Source of the DNA: Nissabacter sp. SGAir0207
GTDB taxonomy: Bacteria > Pseudomonadota > Gammaproteobacteria > Enterobacterales > Enterobacteriaceae
DNA: 64,000 nucleotides
Direction of reading: 5' to 3'
NCBI RefSeq assembly: GCF_005491205.1
Contig: NZ_CP028036.1
Coordinates: forward strand, 186,001 to 250,000
The notes under the pieces were generated by a model that saw nothing but the letters and a program-made list of their open reading frames with translations, was not told the origin of the DNA and ran no database searches. Position numbers and translations under genes: made by a program. This document shows, piece by piece, positions 26,169-35,016 of this stretch; the first letter of the stretch is position 1; each line of letters begins with the position of its first letter.

Positions 26169-26459
26169 ATGCCTGCCTATTGGATTGCCCATGTCACCGT
26201 CAAAGACCCGCAGCAGTACCAGCACTACATGGATCTTGCGCCCCATGCCTTCCGCCAGTACCACGCCCGTTTTCTGGCGCGCGGCGAGCAAGCCGAGACT
26301 CTGGAGGGCACCGCCTACACCAAGCATGTGGTCATTGAGTTTGCCGATTACCAAACCGCGCTGGCCTGCTACCACTCTGACGCCTATCAGCAAGCCAAGG
26401 CACAGCGCGCCGACGTGGCCGAAGCGATGATCACCATCGTGGATGGGTTGCCAGCCTAA
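26169..26459 (+). CDS. DUF1330 family protein
   Basis: A 96-residue ferredoxin-like small protein of the DUF1330 family (PAYWIAHVTVKDPQQYQHYM, RFLARGEQAETLEG, VVIEFADYQTALACYHSDAY). Members form dimeric alpha/beta barrels and have no settled activity. It follows the GntR gene by three bases with GGAG upstream of ATG 26169, so it is co-expressed with the regulator and probably belongs to the same pathway, perhaps as a small isomerase or accessory protein. Confidence 0.88.
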   Translation: MPAYWIAHVTVKDPQQYQHYMDLAPHAFRQYHARFLARGEQAETLEGTAYTKHVVIEFADYQTALACYHSDAYQQAKAQRADVAEAMITIVDGLPA

Positions 26460-26478
26460 AACAGGGAGTAAACTGGCA

Positions 26479-26508
26479 TAAAAAAAGCACCGTAAAGGTG
26501 CTTTTTTA
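26479..26508. terminator. Bidirectional terminator
   Basis: AAAAAAAGCACC-GTAAA-GGTGCTTTTTT lies between the convergent DUF1330 and ABC ATPase genes. Confidence 0.9.
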
Positions 26509-26552
26509 GTACCGCAATAGTGCTGTTAATGTGCTGTTTTAGTATAAATGCG

Positions 26553-28160
26553 TTACGCCGCGCGGCCGGGCAGGGCGGCGAGCAGTTCGCGCGTCCACGG
26601 GTGTTGGGGCCGGTGGAACACCTGATCCACGTCGCCACTCTCCACCGCTTCGCCGTCCCGCATTACCAGTACCCGGTCAGCCAGATGGTGGATCACCCCG
26701 AGGTTGTGGGAGATAAACAGCAGCGCGGTCTGGTGTTCTGCCTGCATGTCGGCCAGCAGGTCGAGCACCTGCGCCTGCACCGAGACATCCAGCGCGCTCA
26801 CCGGCTCATCCGCCACCAGCAGCGCCGGGTTGGGGGCGAAGGCACGGGCGATGGCGACGCGCTGTCGCTGGCCGCCAGACATCTCGCGCGGATAGCGGTG
26901 CAAGAACCCGGCGCCCAGCCGTACCTCATCGAGCAACTGCCGCACCCGCTGGTGCCGCGCCGCGCCAAAGATGCCCGCGCTGTCGAGGCTTTCGCCAATG
27001 ATCTTCTCCACGGTGTAACGGGGGTCGAAGGAGCTGAGCGGATCTTGCGCAATGAACTGGAGCAGATGGCGATGCGGACGCCGCGCCGCCTCCTCCACCC
27101 GGCTCCAGGGACGCCCGCCGAGGGTGATAAGGCCACTGTCCGGCTCGGTCAGCCCCAGCACCATGCGGGCCACCGTGGTTTTGCCCGAGCCGGACTCGCC
27201 GACGATGCCGAGCGTCTCACCGGCGGCGAGCTGGAAATTGACATTGTGCACCACGTGGCGATCGCCATAGTGCTTGTGCAGGCCCGTCGCGACCAGCAGC
27301 GGCGTCGCGGGCGGTGGTCGCCGTGCAGGCAGCGGCTGCGGCTCCGGTGAGGCGAGGCGGAAACCGCGCGTCTCGGGCGTGGGCACCGCCTGCAAAAGTT
27401 GCCGCGTCCAGGGGTGGCGCGGCTGGCGCAGCAGCGATGCGGCGTGGCCCTCCTCGACCACCTCGCCGTCACGCATTACCAGCACCCGGTCAGCCAGTTC
27501 GCTCACCACCGAGAGGTCATGGCTGATCAACAGCAGTGACTGCCCGGCCTCGCGCCGCCGCCGCAACAGCGCGAGAATTTGCTGTTGCACGGTCATGTCC
27601 AGCGCGGTGGTTGGCTCATCGGCGATCAGCAGCGAGGGGCGGCCTGCCAGCGCGGCGGCAATCAGCGCCCGCTGGCGCAACCCGCCAGAGAGCTGGTGGG
27701 GATAGAGTGCCAGCCGCCGCTCGCCATCGGGGATACCCGCCTCCGCCAGCAGTTGCAGGCTGCGCGCCGGGATCTCGCGCCGGTCACCCGGTGCCGCGGC
27801 ACGCAGCGCATCCGCCAGTTGCTGGCCAATGCGCCGCAATGGGTCGAGGGAGACCAGCGCGTCCTGCAACACGTAGCCAATCTCCTTGCCGCGCAGCGCG
27901 CGCCACTGGCGCTGGCTGGCGTGGCGGCGATCGTGACCATTGATCAGCAGGCGGTCTGCACTGACGTGGGTGCGCCGGTCATGCAAGCCGAGCAGCGCCC
28001 GCGCCGTGACGGTCTTGCCGGAGCCGGACTCCCCCACCAGCGCCACCGATTCGCCGGGGCGGATCTGGAGATCCAACCCCTTGACGGCCACGGCCCGCCC
28101 CTGCGCGGCGGCAAATTCAATCCGCAGGTTCTGGATGTCGATCACCAAGGGCGTGCTCAT
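26553..28160 (-). CDS. Peptide-type ABC transporter, double ATPase
   Basis: A 535-residue fusion of two ATP-binding domains (about 1-255 and 285-535), as in GsiA and YejF. Each half has a Walker A (GESGSGKT), a signature (LSGGLRQRALIA in the first, MSGGQRQRVAIA in the second) and a Walker B ending (LLIADEPTTALD, LLVADEPVSALD). It powers uptake of a peptide-like solute. The start overlaps the preceding permease gene by ATGA, and it is the last gene of a five-gene operon with two permeases, a binding protein and a GNAT enzyme. Confidence 0.95.
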   Translation of the reverse strand: MSTPLVIDIQNLRIEFAAAQGRAVAVKGLDLQIRPGESVALVGESGSGKTVTARALLGLHDRRTHVSADRLLINGHDRRHASQRQWRALRGKEIGYVLQDALVSLDPLRRIGQQLADALRAAAPGDRREIPARSLQLLAEAGIPDGERRLALYPHQLSGGLRQRALIAAALAGRPSLLIADEPTTALDMTVQQQILALLRRRREAGQSLLLISHDLSVVSELADRVLVMRDGEVVEEGHAASLLRQPRHPWTRQLLQAVPTPETRGFRLASPEPQPLPARRPPPATPLLVATGLHKHYGDRHVVHNVNFQLAAGETLGIVGESGSGKTTVARMVLGLTEPDSGLITLGGRPWSRVEEAARRPHRHLLQFIAQDPLSSFDPRYTVEKIIGESLDSAGIFGAARHQRVRQLLDEVRLGAGFLHRYPREMSGGQRQRVAIARAFAPNPALLVADEPVSALDVSVQAQVLDLLADMQAEHQTALLFISHNLGVIHHLADRVLVMRDGEAVESGDVDQVFHRPQHPWTRELLAALPGRAA

Positions 28161-28990
28161 GCTGTTCTCCCTTCAAAACGTGCCTGCCAAACGCGACCAA
28201 CGCTGTTGACCGCCAACACCGTCAGGGTGATCGCCACCCCCGGCCAGACGCCAACCCACCACGCGTTGCGCAGGTAGTTGCGCCCCTCGGCCAGCATCAG
28301 GCCCCACTCCGCCGTGGGCGGTTGCGGCCCCATGCCAAGAAAACTCAGCCCGGCCGCGCCAATGATGGCGGAACCCAGCCCAAGGGTCGCCAGCACCGGC
28401 ACATGGGCGATGGCGTGCGGCAGCACGTGCCGCCATACCAGCCGTTGCGGCGACAGGCCAAAGGTGCGCGCCTGCTCCACATAGCCGGAGGCGGCAACCA
28501 CAAAGGTCTGGGCGCGCACCACCCGCGCAAAGCGCGGCACGGAGGCCACGCCGAGCGCAATGATCAGGTTGGGGGTGCCGGGGCCAGTGAAAGCGATCAG
28601 CATCAGCGCCAGCAGCAAATCAGGGAAGGCGGAGACCACATCCAACGCCCGGCTGATGAACTCATCCAGCGCGCCGCGCGCCAGCCCGGCCAGCAGCCCA
28701 AGCAGGGTGCCCGCCACTACCGCCACCCCCATCGCCGACAGGCTGATCAGCAGCGAGTAACGGCTGCCATAGATGACGCGCGCCAGCACGTCGCGCCCCA
28801 GTTGATCCGTGCCGAGCCAGTGGCTGGCCGAAGGTGGTAACTGGGCGTGAAGCGGGTCGGCCGCCAGCGGGTCATAGCTGGCGAGCCAGGCCGGGAACAG
28901 CGCCGCCAGCAGCACCAGCGCCAGAAAGGCCAGTGCTGGCAGCAGCCCAAGGGATGGCAGGCGGCGTGACAGCCGCAACGCGTGGCTCAT
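28157..28990 (-). CDS. ABC transporter permease, DppC type
   Basis: A 277-residue inner-membrane permease with about six segments. The extended DppC-type N-terminus (DPLAADPLHAQLPPSASHWL, then GTDQLGRDVLARVIYG) and the EAA-like loop (YVEQARTFGLSPQRLVWRHV) are typical of the OppC/DppC class. It overlaps both neighbours by four bases (ATGA), so the complex is made from tightly coupled genes. Confidence 0.93.
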   Translation of the reverse strand: MSHALRLSRRLPSLGLLPALAFLALVLLAALFPAWLASYDPLAADPLHAQLPPSASHWLGTDQLGRDVLARVIYGSRYSLLISLSAMGVAVVAGTLLGLLAGLARGALDEFISRALDVVSAFPDLLLALMLIAFTGPGTPNLIIALGVASVPRFARVVRAQTFVVAASGYVEQARTFGLSPQRLVWRHVLPHAIAHVPVLATLGLGSAIIGAAGLSFLGMGPQPPTAEWGLMLAEGRNYLRNAWWVGVWPGVAITLTVLAVNSVGRVWQARFEGRTA

Positions 28991-29988
28991 GGCTGCGCCT
29001 CCCCAGTCGGGCGCGGCGTGCGCAGGCGTGGGTCAATTAACAGGTAGAGAATATCCACCAGCGTGCTCATCACCACGTAGATAAACGCCGAGAAGATGGC
29101 GACGGCCAGCACCACCGGCAGATCTTTGCCCAGTACCGCATCCACTGTCACCTTGCCAAGGCCGGGTCGGCCAAACACCTGTTCGGTGATCACCGCGCCA
29201 CCCAGCAGCCCGCCTACCAGCCAGCCGGTGAGGGTGACCGCAGGCAGGGCCGCATGGCGCAAGCCGTGGCGCAGGCGGATGGTCAGGTTGCTGACGCCCC
29301 AGGCGCGCAGCGTCAGGGCAAAGGGTTCTGCCAGTGCATCTTCCAGCCCGCGCCGCAGCACCTGCGCCACCACGGCCCCCTGCGCCAGCCCCAGTGACAG
29401 CGCTGGCAGCACCAGCGCCGCCAGATTGCGGTCACCGGCCACCGGGAACCAGCGTAGGGTAAAGCTGAAAACAAACAGCAGCACGATCCCTAGCCAGAAG
29501 GAGGGGGTGGAGGCCAGCAGCAGCTCCAGCGCACCGGCCACCCGACGCCCCAGCGGGCGTCCGGCGGTCAGGGTGGCTACCGTCACGGCAAACAGCAGGC
29601 TCACTCCCAGCGCCGCGCCCGTAAGTTTCAGGGTCGGCCACAACTGCGAGAGCAGCAGCGTGCCCACCTCACTGTTCAGCAGGTAGGAGCGGCCGAAGTC
29701 GCCATGCAGCACGCGCCACAGGTAGTGCAGGTATTGCAGCCACAACGGCTGGTCCAGCCCCCATTCGGCCCGGATGGCCGCCTCAATCTCCGGCGTGCGC
29801 AACTGCTCGCCCACCAGCAGGCTGACGATGTCACCCGGCGCCAGATAGAGGCTGAGGAAGGAGAGGCTCACCGCCGCCCACAGCACCAGCACCCCACTGC
29901 CCAGCCGGGCGGCAATCTTTCCCGGCAGGGCGCTGCGCCCGGCACACTTGCGGCGGCGCGGCACACTGACACTGCTCTCAAGGCTCAT
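28987..29988 (-). CDS. ABC transporter permease, DppB type
   Basis: A 333-residue permease with six predicted membrane segments and an unusual basic N-terminal extension of about 25 residues before the first segment (LGSGVLVLWAAVSLSFLSLY). DppB-type features are GDFGRSYLLNSEVGTLLLSQ and the loop LAEPFALTLRAWGVSNLTIR. It pairs with the DppC-type protein. Gene order here is binding protein, DppB, DppC, ATPase. Confidence 0.92.
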   Translation of the reverse strand: MSLESSVSVPRRRKCAGRSALPGKIAARLGSGVLVLWAAVSLSFLSLYLAPGDIVSLLVGEQLRTPEIEAAIRAEWGLDQPLWLQYLHYLWRVLHGDFGRSYLLNSEVGTLLLSQLWPTLKLTGAALGVSLLFAVTVATLTAGRPLGRRVAGALELLLASTPSFWLGIVLLFVFSFTLRWFPVAGDRNLAALVLPALSLGLAQGAVVAQVLRRGLEDALAEPFALTLRAWGVSNLTIRLRHGLRHAALPAVTLTGWLVGGLLGGAVITEQVFGRPGLGKVTVDAVLGKDLPVVLAVAIFSAFIYVVMSTLVDILYLLIDPRLRTPRPTGEAQP

Positions 29989-29998
29989 GATGGACTCC

Positions 29999-31612
29999 TC
30001 AATGATCGCTCAGCCAGACGTCGTAGGCGTTTTCCGGCATCTGTTTAAAGGGGCGGAACCCGACACCGTGTACATAGGAGGCGGCAGCAATTTGGTCTTC
30101 CGGCTCATACAGCGGCACCGCCACCGCCTGTTGCAGGATGGCAAACGACTGCAAACGGCCATAGAACGCTTTGCGCTCGGTGTTATCCAGCGTCTGCGAG
30201 GCCCCCTCCAGCAGCGGGATGATCTCTGGCGCGTCGGTGCGGCTGTAGTTGATGGAGCCACCCGCATTGACCGGCAGGTAGTGGTTTTCGATGTCAATGC
30301 CGTCAGTCTCGGTATTGGAGTTGGCGATGGAGCCGAACTGACCGCTATTGCGCAGATCGACGTAGGTACCGGCATCCACATAGCGGATCTTCAGCTCCAC
30401 CCCCAGCCGCTGCCGCGCCTGCGCCTGAATGGCCTGCAACAGCACGTCACGCTGGTCGCGCACCGTGGCCTGTGCCTGGATGATCTCAATACTCAGCCGC
30501 TGCCCCTGCTGGGTGCGGAAGCCCTCGGCATCACGCGTCGCCCAGCCCGCTTCATCCAGCAGCCGGTTAGCCAGTGCCGGGTTGTTGCCATATTTGCCAT
30601 CAAGGCTGTTGTCATACAGCGGATCGACCGGTGAGGTGATGCCCCAGGTGCGGGTGCGCTCACCGCGGTAGATGGAGGCAAGCAGCGGCGCGATGTCCAG
30701 CCCCTGTAGCAGCGCCTGCCGCACGTTGAGCGACTGGGTAGGGCCATGTTTCACATTCAGGAACAGCGAGTAAGGCGTGCCGGGGTTCAGGGCGTGCTGG
30801 TAGCTGAAGTCCGGGTTCTGCTTGAACTCACCGGCATCATTGCCGGAGATGCCCTCAATCACATCCACCTGCCCGGAGAGCAGCGCGCCGGTACGCACCG
30901 AGGACTCCGGCAGGAAGCGGTAGGTGACGCCCTCCAGATAGGCTGGCCCCTGATGCGCAGCGTTGGCAGAGGCCCAGCGGTAGGCCGGATTGCGTACAAA
31001 CTCAATCTGTTGCCCCTTGTCGTAACGCTTGAGGATAAATGGCCCGGTGCCAGCAATCTCCGGCCCACCGGCCTTGAGTTGCGGTGAGGCCCAGGCCGCT
31101 GGCGAGAGCAGCTTCAGCCCGGCGGCGAAGGAGAGGAACGGCGAGTAGGCCTCTTTTAACGTGATGCGTACCGTCCCGTCATCGGGCGTCTCCACGGTGG
31201 CGATGTGCCGCCCCAGCGCACAGAGGCTGGAACCGGCGCAGTAGCCCGGCTGCTGGGTATGGCGGAAGTTCTCTGCCACCGCCTGCGCGTCCAGCTTGCG
31301 GCCATCGGAGAAGGTGACGTCTGGCCGCAGCGTGAAGGTGTAGGTTTTGCCATCCTCCGAGACCTGATAGCCGGTCGCCAGCCACGGAATAAACTCGCCA
31401 TTCGCTTTGCGCGCCAGCAGCGACTCATAGGCGACGCGCAGGATCAGCTCCGCCTTGGACTGGCCATTTAGCTGTGGGTTGAGGGTATTTGGCTCGGTCT
31501 CCACCCCCCAGATGAGGTGGCCCCCCGGCTGTGGCGTGTCATTGGCGGCGTGGGCGGCGAAGGCCAGCAGCAGGGCGCTGGCCGTCAGGAGCGGTAGGTG
31601 CATTTTGTTCAT
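29999..31612 (-). CDS. ABC transporter periplasmic binding protein, family 5
   Basis: A 537-residue exported protein with signal peptide MNKMHLPLLTASALLLAFAA (cleavage near AHA). The solute-binding family 5 pattern is clear: GGHLIWGVETEPNTLNPQLN, WLATGYQVSEDGKTYTFTLR, DVTFSDGRKLDAQAV and RQALLQGLDIAPLLASIYRG. Family members bind peptides, nickel, opines or glutathione-like ligands. ATG 31612 marks a proper signal peptide; the frame is open 68 codons further but those residues are not protein-like. It lies 32 bases after the GNAT gene in one operon. Confidence 0.92.
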   Translation of the reverse strand: MNKMHLPLLTASALLLAFAAHAANDTPQPGGHLIWGVETEPNTLNPQLNGQSKAELILRVAYESLLARKANGEFIPWLATGYQVSEDGKTYTFTLRPDVTFSDGRKLDAQAVAENFRHTQQPGYCAGSSLCALGRHIATVETPDDGTVRITLKEAYSPFLSFAAGLKLLSPAAWASPQLKAGGPEIAGTGPFILKRYDKGQQIEFVRNPAYRWASANAAHQGPAYLEGVTYRFLPESSVRTGALLSGQVDVIEGISGNDAGEFKQNPDFSYQHALNPGTPYSLFLNVKHGPTQSLNVRQALLQGLDIAPLLASIYRGERTRTWGITSPVDPLYDNSLDGKYGNNPALANRLLDEAGWATRDAEGFRTQQGQRLSIEIIQAQATVRDQRDVLLQAIQAQARQRLGVELKIRYVDAGTYVDLRNSGQFGSIANSNTETDGIDIENHYLPVNAGGSINYSRTDAPEIIPLLEGASQTLDNTERKAFYGRLQSFAILQQAVAVPLYEPEDQIAAASYVHGVGFRPFKQMPENAYDVWLSDH

Positions 31613-31644
31613 GGTGTCCCCGGAGGTGGTGATAAGGTCTGGCG

Positions 31645-32208
31645 TCAGGTGACCAGGTGGGTATCGGGCAGTGTGCGGACGAACTCCTTCTGCACCTGCG
31701 CCTGATAGTGCGCCGGATCCAAAATTTTTCGCAGGTAGACCAGCTCCACGCCCAGTGGGTTGGTGGCGGTGTGGAACGGCTGGTAGCCGCGCCGCTGGTA
31801 GAGGCCGGTCAGCCACGGGTGGCGGATGGCAGTCGCCAGATAGACCGCCGGGCTTTTCAGGGTATCGCGCAGGAAAGTCTCCTCGACATGCCCCATCAGC
31901 CGGCTGCCGACGCCCTGATGTTTGGCCTGCTCATCCACCGCGAACCAGTGGAGGAACGGCCAGGGGGCGAGCGCCTTGTCGATGGGCGTGGCCCAGCTAA
32001 AGCGGGCGCTGAGGGTGGCGATCGGCTGCCCGGCGCGCTCCAGCACGAAGGTGGTTTCCTGGCGGATCACCTCACGCACCTCCTCCACCGTTGCACGGGT
32101 AATGGTGAAGTGGATACCGTGCTGTTGCAGCGGCTTGTAGGCACGCTGCAACAGGGCGTGCAGCTCGGCCGCCTCCTGTTCGCGGGCAATGCGGATGATC
32201 TCTGTCAT
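31645..32208 (-). CDS. GNAT-family N-acetyltransferase
   Basis: A 187-residue GCN5-related acetyltransferase. The acetyl-CoA loop is HQGVGSRLMGHVEE (Q-x-x-G-x-G/S class) after the FLHWFAVDE strand, and the YQRRGYQPFH segment forms the family's last conserved motif. It is the first gene of the ABC transporter operon and divergent from an LLM monooxygenase. That trio resembles the S-alkylcysteine catabolic systems of Bacillus (yxe and ytm/sna operons), where the amine is acetylated before sulfur-carbon cleavage. The role is inferred. Confidence 0.88.
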   Translation of the reverse strand: MTEIIRIAREQEAAELHALLQRAYKPLQQHGIHFTITRATVEEVREVIRQETTFVLERAGQPIATLSARFSWATPIDKALAPWPFLHWFAVDEQAKHQGVGSRLMGHVEETFLRDTLKSPAVYLATAIRHPWLTGLYQRRGYQPFHTATNPLGVELVYLRKILDPAHYQAQVQKEFVRTLPDTHLVT

Positions 32209-32439
32209 GGTGTCCCTCGGGTGACCTGACGGTGTCGGATGTGCGGCGATTATTTAATTCGGGGAGAAGGGAAGTAAAACAACAATAATTGCTATCCTGT
32301 TGCGTCCGATGAATTAGCGACCTATTTCCCGCCGCGTTATGCGTCACGCTAAATATAAAATGCGTTTTTGTTGCTGGTATAAATCACCCTGCCCGTTATG
32401 GTGATGCCTTTCCATTACGGTAACGATAAGGAGAGGCAT

Positions 32440-33711
32440 TTGGCTGCCCACAACCCACGACGCCTAAAAACATTGGTCGGTGCCGGGCCGGTTATTTTCG
32501 CCGGTAACGATCAGGAGCCGGATAAAGGTATCCGGCGGGCGGCCGCACTGGCGAAAATTGCCGAGCGCGAGAAGATCACGGGCCTGTTTACCGCTGACCT
32601 GCTACAGCCCGATCCCGATGGCCCGACCGGTAGCCAGGAGCCGATTGTGGCGCTGGCGGCGCTCAGTCAGGCGACGGCGCAGATTGGCCTGATTGCCACC
32701 GTCTCCACCACCTACCAGCACCCTTACAATTTGGCGCGCATGATCGGCACCCTCGATCACGTCAGCGGCGGGCGTGCAGGCTGGAATGCCGTGACGTCGT
32801 CGATGGGGGAGGAGAACTTTGGCGGGCCGGGACTGCCGTCCCCGGAGTCGCGCTATGCCCGCGCCGCCGAGTTTATCGCGGTGATGAACGCGCTATACGA
32901 GGCCAATGACCCGCAGGCGGCGCAGCGCAAGCCGAATGGCGGCATCACGGTGGATACGCGCAAGCTGCACCCGATCAACCACCACGGGGATTTCTTCCAG
33001 GTGGCCGGGCCACTCAACGTGCCGCCCTCGCCCCAGCGGCGGCCGGTTCAGTTTCAGGCCGGGCAGTCTGAGGCTGGCGTGGCGCTGGGCGCGCGCTATG
33101 CCGAAGTGATCTACACCTCCCAGCCCACCTTTGAGGATGCGCAGCGCTTTGTGGCGGGCGTACGCCAGCAAGCGCAGGCGCTGGGCCGGGCGGTGATGCC
33201 GCTGATCATGAACTCATTCCATTCAGTGATTGGCGACAGCCCGGATGACGTCGCGCGCCGCCTGCGGGAGAAGCATGAGCGCATCGACTATGAGCGTGGC
33301 CGGTTAAAGGTGGCCGACATGCTGGGCGGCGAACTGGATCTCGCCCACCTGCCGCTAGACAAGCCACTGCCCGCCGCGCTGCTGCCAGACATCAGCCAGG
33401 TCAACCGCCGACGCGGCCGCGCGGAGATCTTCAAACGCTTTGCTTTGCAAGGACTGACGCTGCGCGAGCTGGTGGTTAAGGCGCAGGAGACCGGCCACTG
33501 GTTCACCGCAGGCACACCGGAGTCGCTGGCAGACGCGATTGAAGAGCGCTACCGCGCGGGCATTCTGGATGTGATCTCCCTGCATGGCCTTGGCAACCCT
33601 GACCAACAGGATCTGCTGCTCAACGGCCTGCTGCCAGAGCTACGCAGACGTCACCTGCTGGACGAGGACTACCTTGCAGACAATTTCCGTGGGAATTTAG
33701 GATTGGTGTAA
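32440..33711 (+). CDS. LLM flavin monooxygenase, NtaA/SnaA/DszA class (TTG start)
   Basis: A 423-residue flavin monooxygenase. Class features are present: ITGLFTADLLQPDPDGPTGS, TVSTTYQHPYNLARMIGTLD, HVSGGRAGWNAVTSS and NNH-like HPINHHGDFFQVAGPLNVPP, then FQAGQSEAG. Related enzymes oxidise or desulfurise N- and S-linked compounds. I set the start at TTG 32440 because AAGGAGAGG lies four to six bases upstream; ATG 32398 (14 residues longer) has no ribosome site. The first 30 residues diverge from the usual strand-one motif with GHH-x(3)-WRHP, and no alternate frame restores it. No flavin reductase is encoded next to it. Confidence 0.8.
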   Translation: MAAHNPRRLKTLVGAGPVIFAGNDQEPDKGIRRAAALAKIAEREKITGLFTADLLQPDPDGPTGSQEPIVALAALSQATAQIGLIATVSTTYQHPYNLARMIGTLDHVSGGRAGWNAVTSSMGEENFGGPGLPSPESRYARAAEFIAVMNALYEANDPQAAQRKPNGGITVDTRKLHPINHHGDFFQVAGPLNVPPSPQRRPVQFQAGQSEAGVALGARYAEVIYTSQPTFEDAQRFVAGVRQQAQALGRAVMPLIMNSFHSVIGDSPDDVARRLREKHERIDYERGRLKVADMLGGELDLAHLPLDKPLPAALLPDISQVNRRRGRAEIFKRFALQGLTLRELVVKAQETGHWFTAGTPESLADAIEERYRAGILDVISLHGLGNPDQQDLLLNGLLPELRRRHLLDEDYLADNFRGNLGLV

Positions 33712-34014
33712 AAAGGGTGACGTTTTGGTACCTTTTAGACACTTAATAGGTGCCAATTTAGTAAATGATTCACACCTTGCAGCACATACTCTGCATCAAC
33801 GTGTCATGAATTACTTGCGCTTCACGGCCTGGATTACGGCGTGAAGCCAATTCCAAGTGATGATAATTGCGAGATCTATTCACCAACATTGTTAGTTACA
33901 ACACACTTTACATTCTAATCATTAGCACGGAGCACAATAACAGTGCTCATCAGTGCCTATAGGCTGGGAATTGGAGCGGGCTGAAAGCCCCCATCATGGG
34001 GGCCAGGGTTGCCT
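33712..34014. other. Intergenic region
   Basis: 303 bases between the convergent LLM monooxygenase and NicO genes. It is AT-rich and has a short hairpin at its right end (33987-34003). I see no gene in it. Confidence 0.5.
33987..34003 (-). terminator. Possible terminator of the metal transport operon
   Basis: GCCCCC-ATCAT-GGGGGC hairpin 11 bases beyond the NicO stop; on the minus strand it is followed by TTTCAG, a weak T-run. Confidence 0.5.
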
Positions 34015-35016
34015 TTAGCGAAACAGGGGGCGCAGGCCGCCGGAGAGGGCGGGTTGGGCGGTAAACCACAGCAGGATGCTAGCGGCGATCAGCAGCAGGC
34101 CGCCGGCCAACGCCAGTGTGGGCCGGGCGATGCGCCACCAAGCCGGGGCAGGGCGGCCGCGCTGGCTGCGCAGGGCTAGCGCGCGGAAGCTGTGTACAAA
34201 CAGCGCCAGCAAAGACAGGGTGAGCGAAGTGCCGATCGCCATCACAAACGCCGATAGCACGCCCCAGACGTAGACGCCGATCACCTTGGAAAACAGCAGC
34301 ATCATCAGCGCGCCCGAGCAGGGGCGCAATCCCATCGACAGCACCAGCGCGGCGCGGGTGCGCCAGCCTGCCGCGCCCTTCAGCTCATCGTCGGAAGGCA
34401 TGTGGCGATGGCCGCAACCACAGTCAGCGCTATGGACATGCCCTACCGGCACCAAACGCCGGATCGGCTGACGCAGCGCCCGGACGCTCTGCCACGCCGC
34501 GCGCCCTGCCCGCAGGCTCAGATAGGCTCCCAGCCCGGCGACCAGCAGGTAACTCATGCGCTCCAGCCAGAAACTGCTGAGATGCAGCTGGCGCGAAGAG
34601 AGGTGCAGCACGCCCAGCATCAGCGTGACCAGTACCACCGCCACCGCGCCCTGCAACAGGGAAGCCAGTAGCGTCAGTTGCAGGCTGCTTTTCAGCCGCG
34701 CGGGGTGGGTGGTGAGGTAAGTGACGATCACTACCTTGCCGTGCCCCGGCCCGGCGGCGTGGAAAATGCCATACAGCAGGCTGAACAGCATCAGCACCGC
34801 GCCCGCCTGATGCGGGGCGTCATGCACCTGTTGCAGCAGGGCGATCATCCGGTCATGGAACACCTTCTGCCACTGGATGCCCTGAAAGAGCAACGCGGGC
34901 CACGCGCTGCGTAACCAGAAACCCGCGAACGCCACGCCAGCCAGCAGGAGCAGCAACGGCCATAGCGCCAGCCAGCGCGGACGGAGGGCGGCCTTCGCCG
35001 CGTCATTCATTGACAT
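34015..35016 (-). CDS. NicO-family nickel/cobalt/zinc transporter
   Basis: A 333-residue membrane protein with about six segments. The family signature GIFHAAGPGHGKVVIVTYLT is present, as is a His/Cys-rich cytoplasmic loop (HVHSADCGCGHRHMPSDDE) that should bind metal, and the second motif LRPCSGALMMLLFSK. RcnA-type members export Ni and Co. Members paired with DUF1007 proteins (ZevB in Haemophilus) serve zinc uptake. The pairing here favours the ZevAB type. It overlaps the DUF1007 gene by ten bases; a start at codon 3 is also possible. Confidence 0.87.
   Translation of the reverse strand: MSMNDAAKAALRPRWLALWPLLLLLAGVAFAGFWLRSAWPALLFQGIQWQKVFHDRMIALLQQVHDAPHQAGAVLMLFSLLYGIFHAAGPGHGKVVIVTYLTTHPARLKSSLQLTLLASLLQGAVAVVLVTLMLGVLHLSSRQLHLSSFWLERMSYLLVAGLGAYLSLRAGRAAWQSVRALRQPIRRLVPVGHVHSADCGCGHRHMPSDDELKGAAGWRTRAALVLSMGLRPCSGALMMLLFSKVIGVYVWGVLSAFVMAIGTSLTLSLLALFVHSFRALALRSQRGRPAPAWWRIARPTLALAGGLLLIAASILLWFTAQPALSGGLRPLFR

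Noticed and set aside
32398..33711. Possible frameshift at the 5' end of the second LLM monooxygenase
   Set aside because: Both other frames hit stops within 25 codons and neither encodes the missing family motif, so no frameshift is supported.
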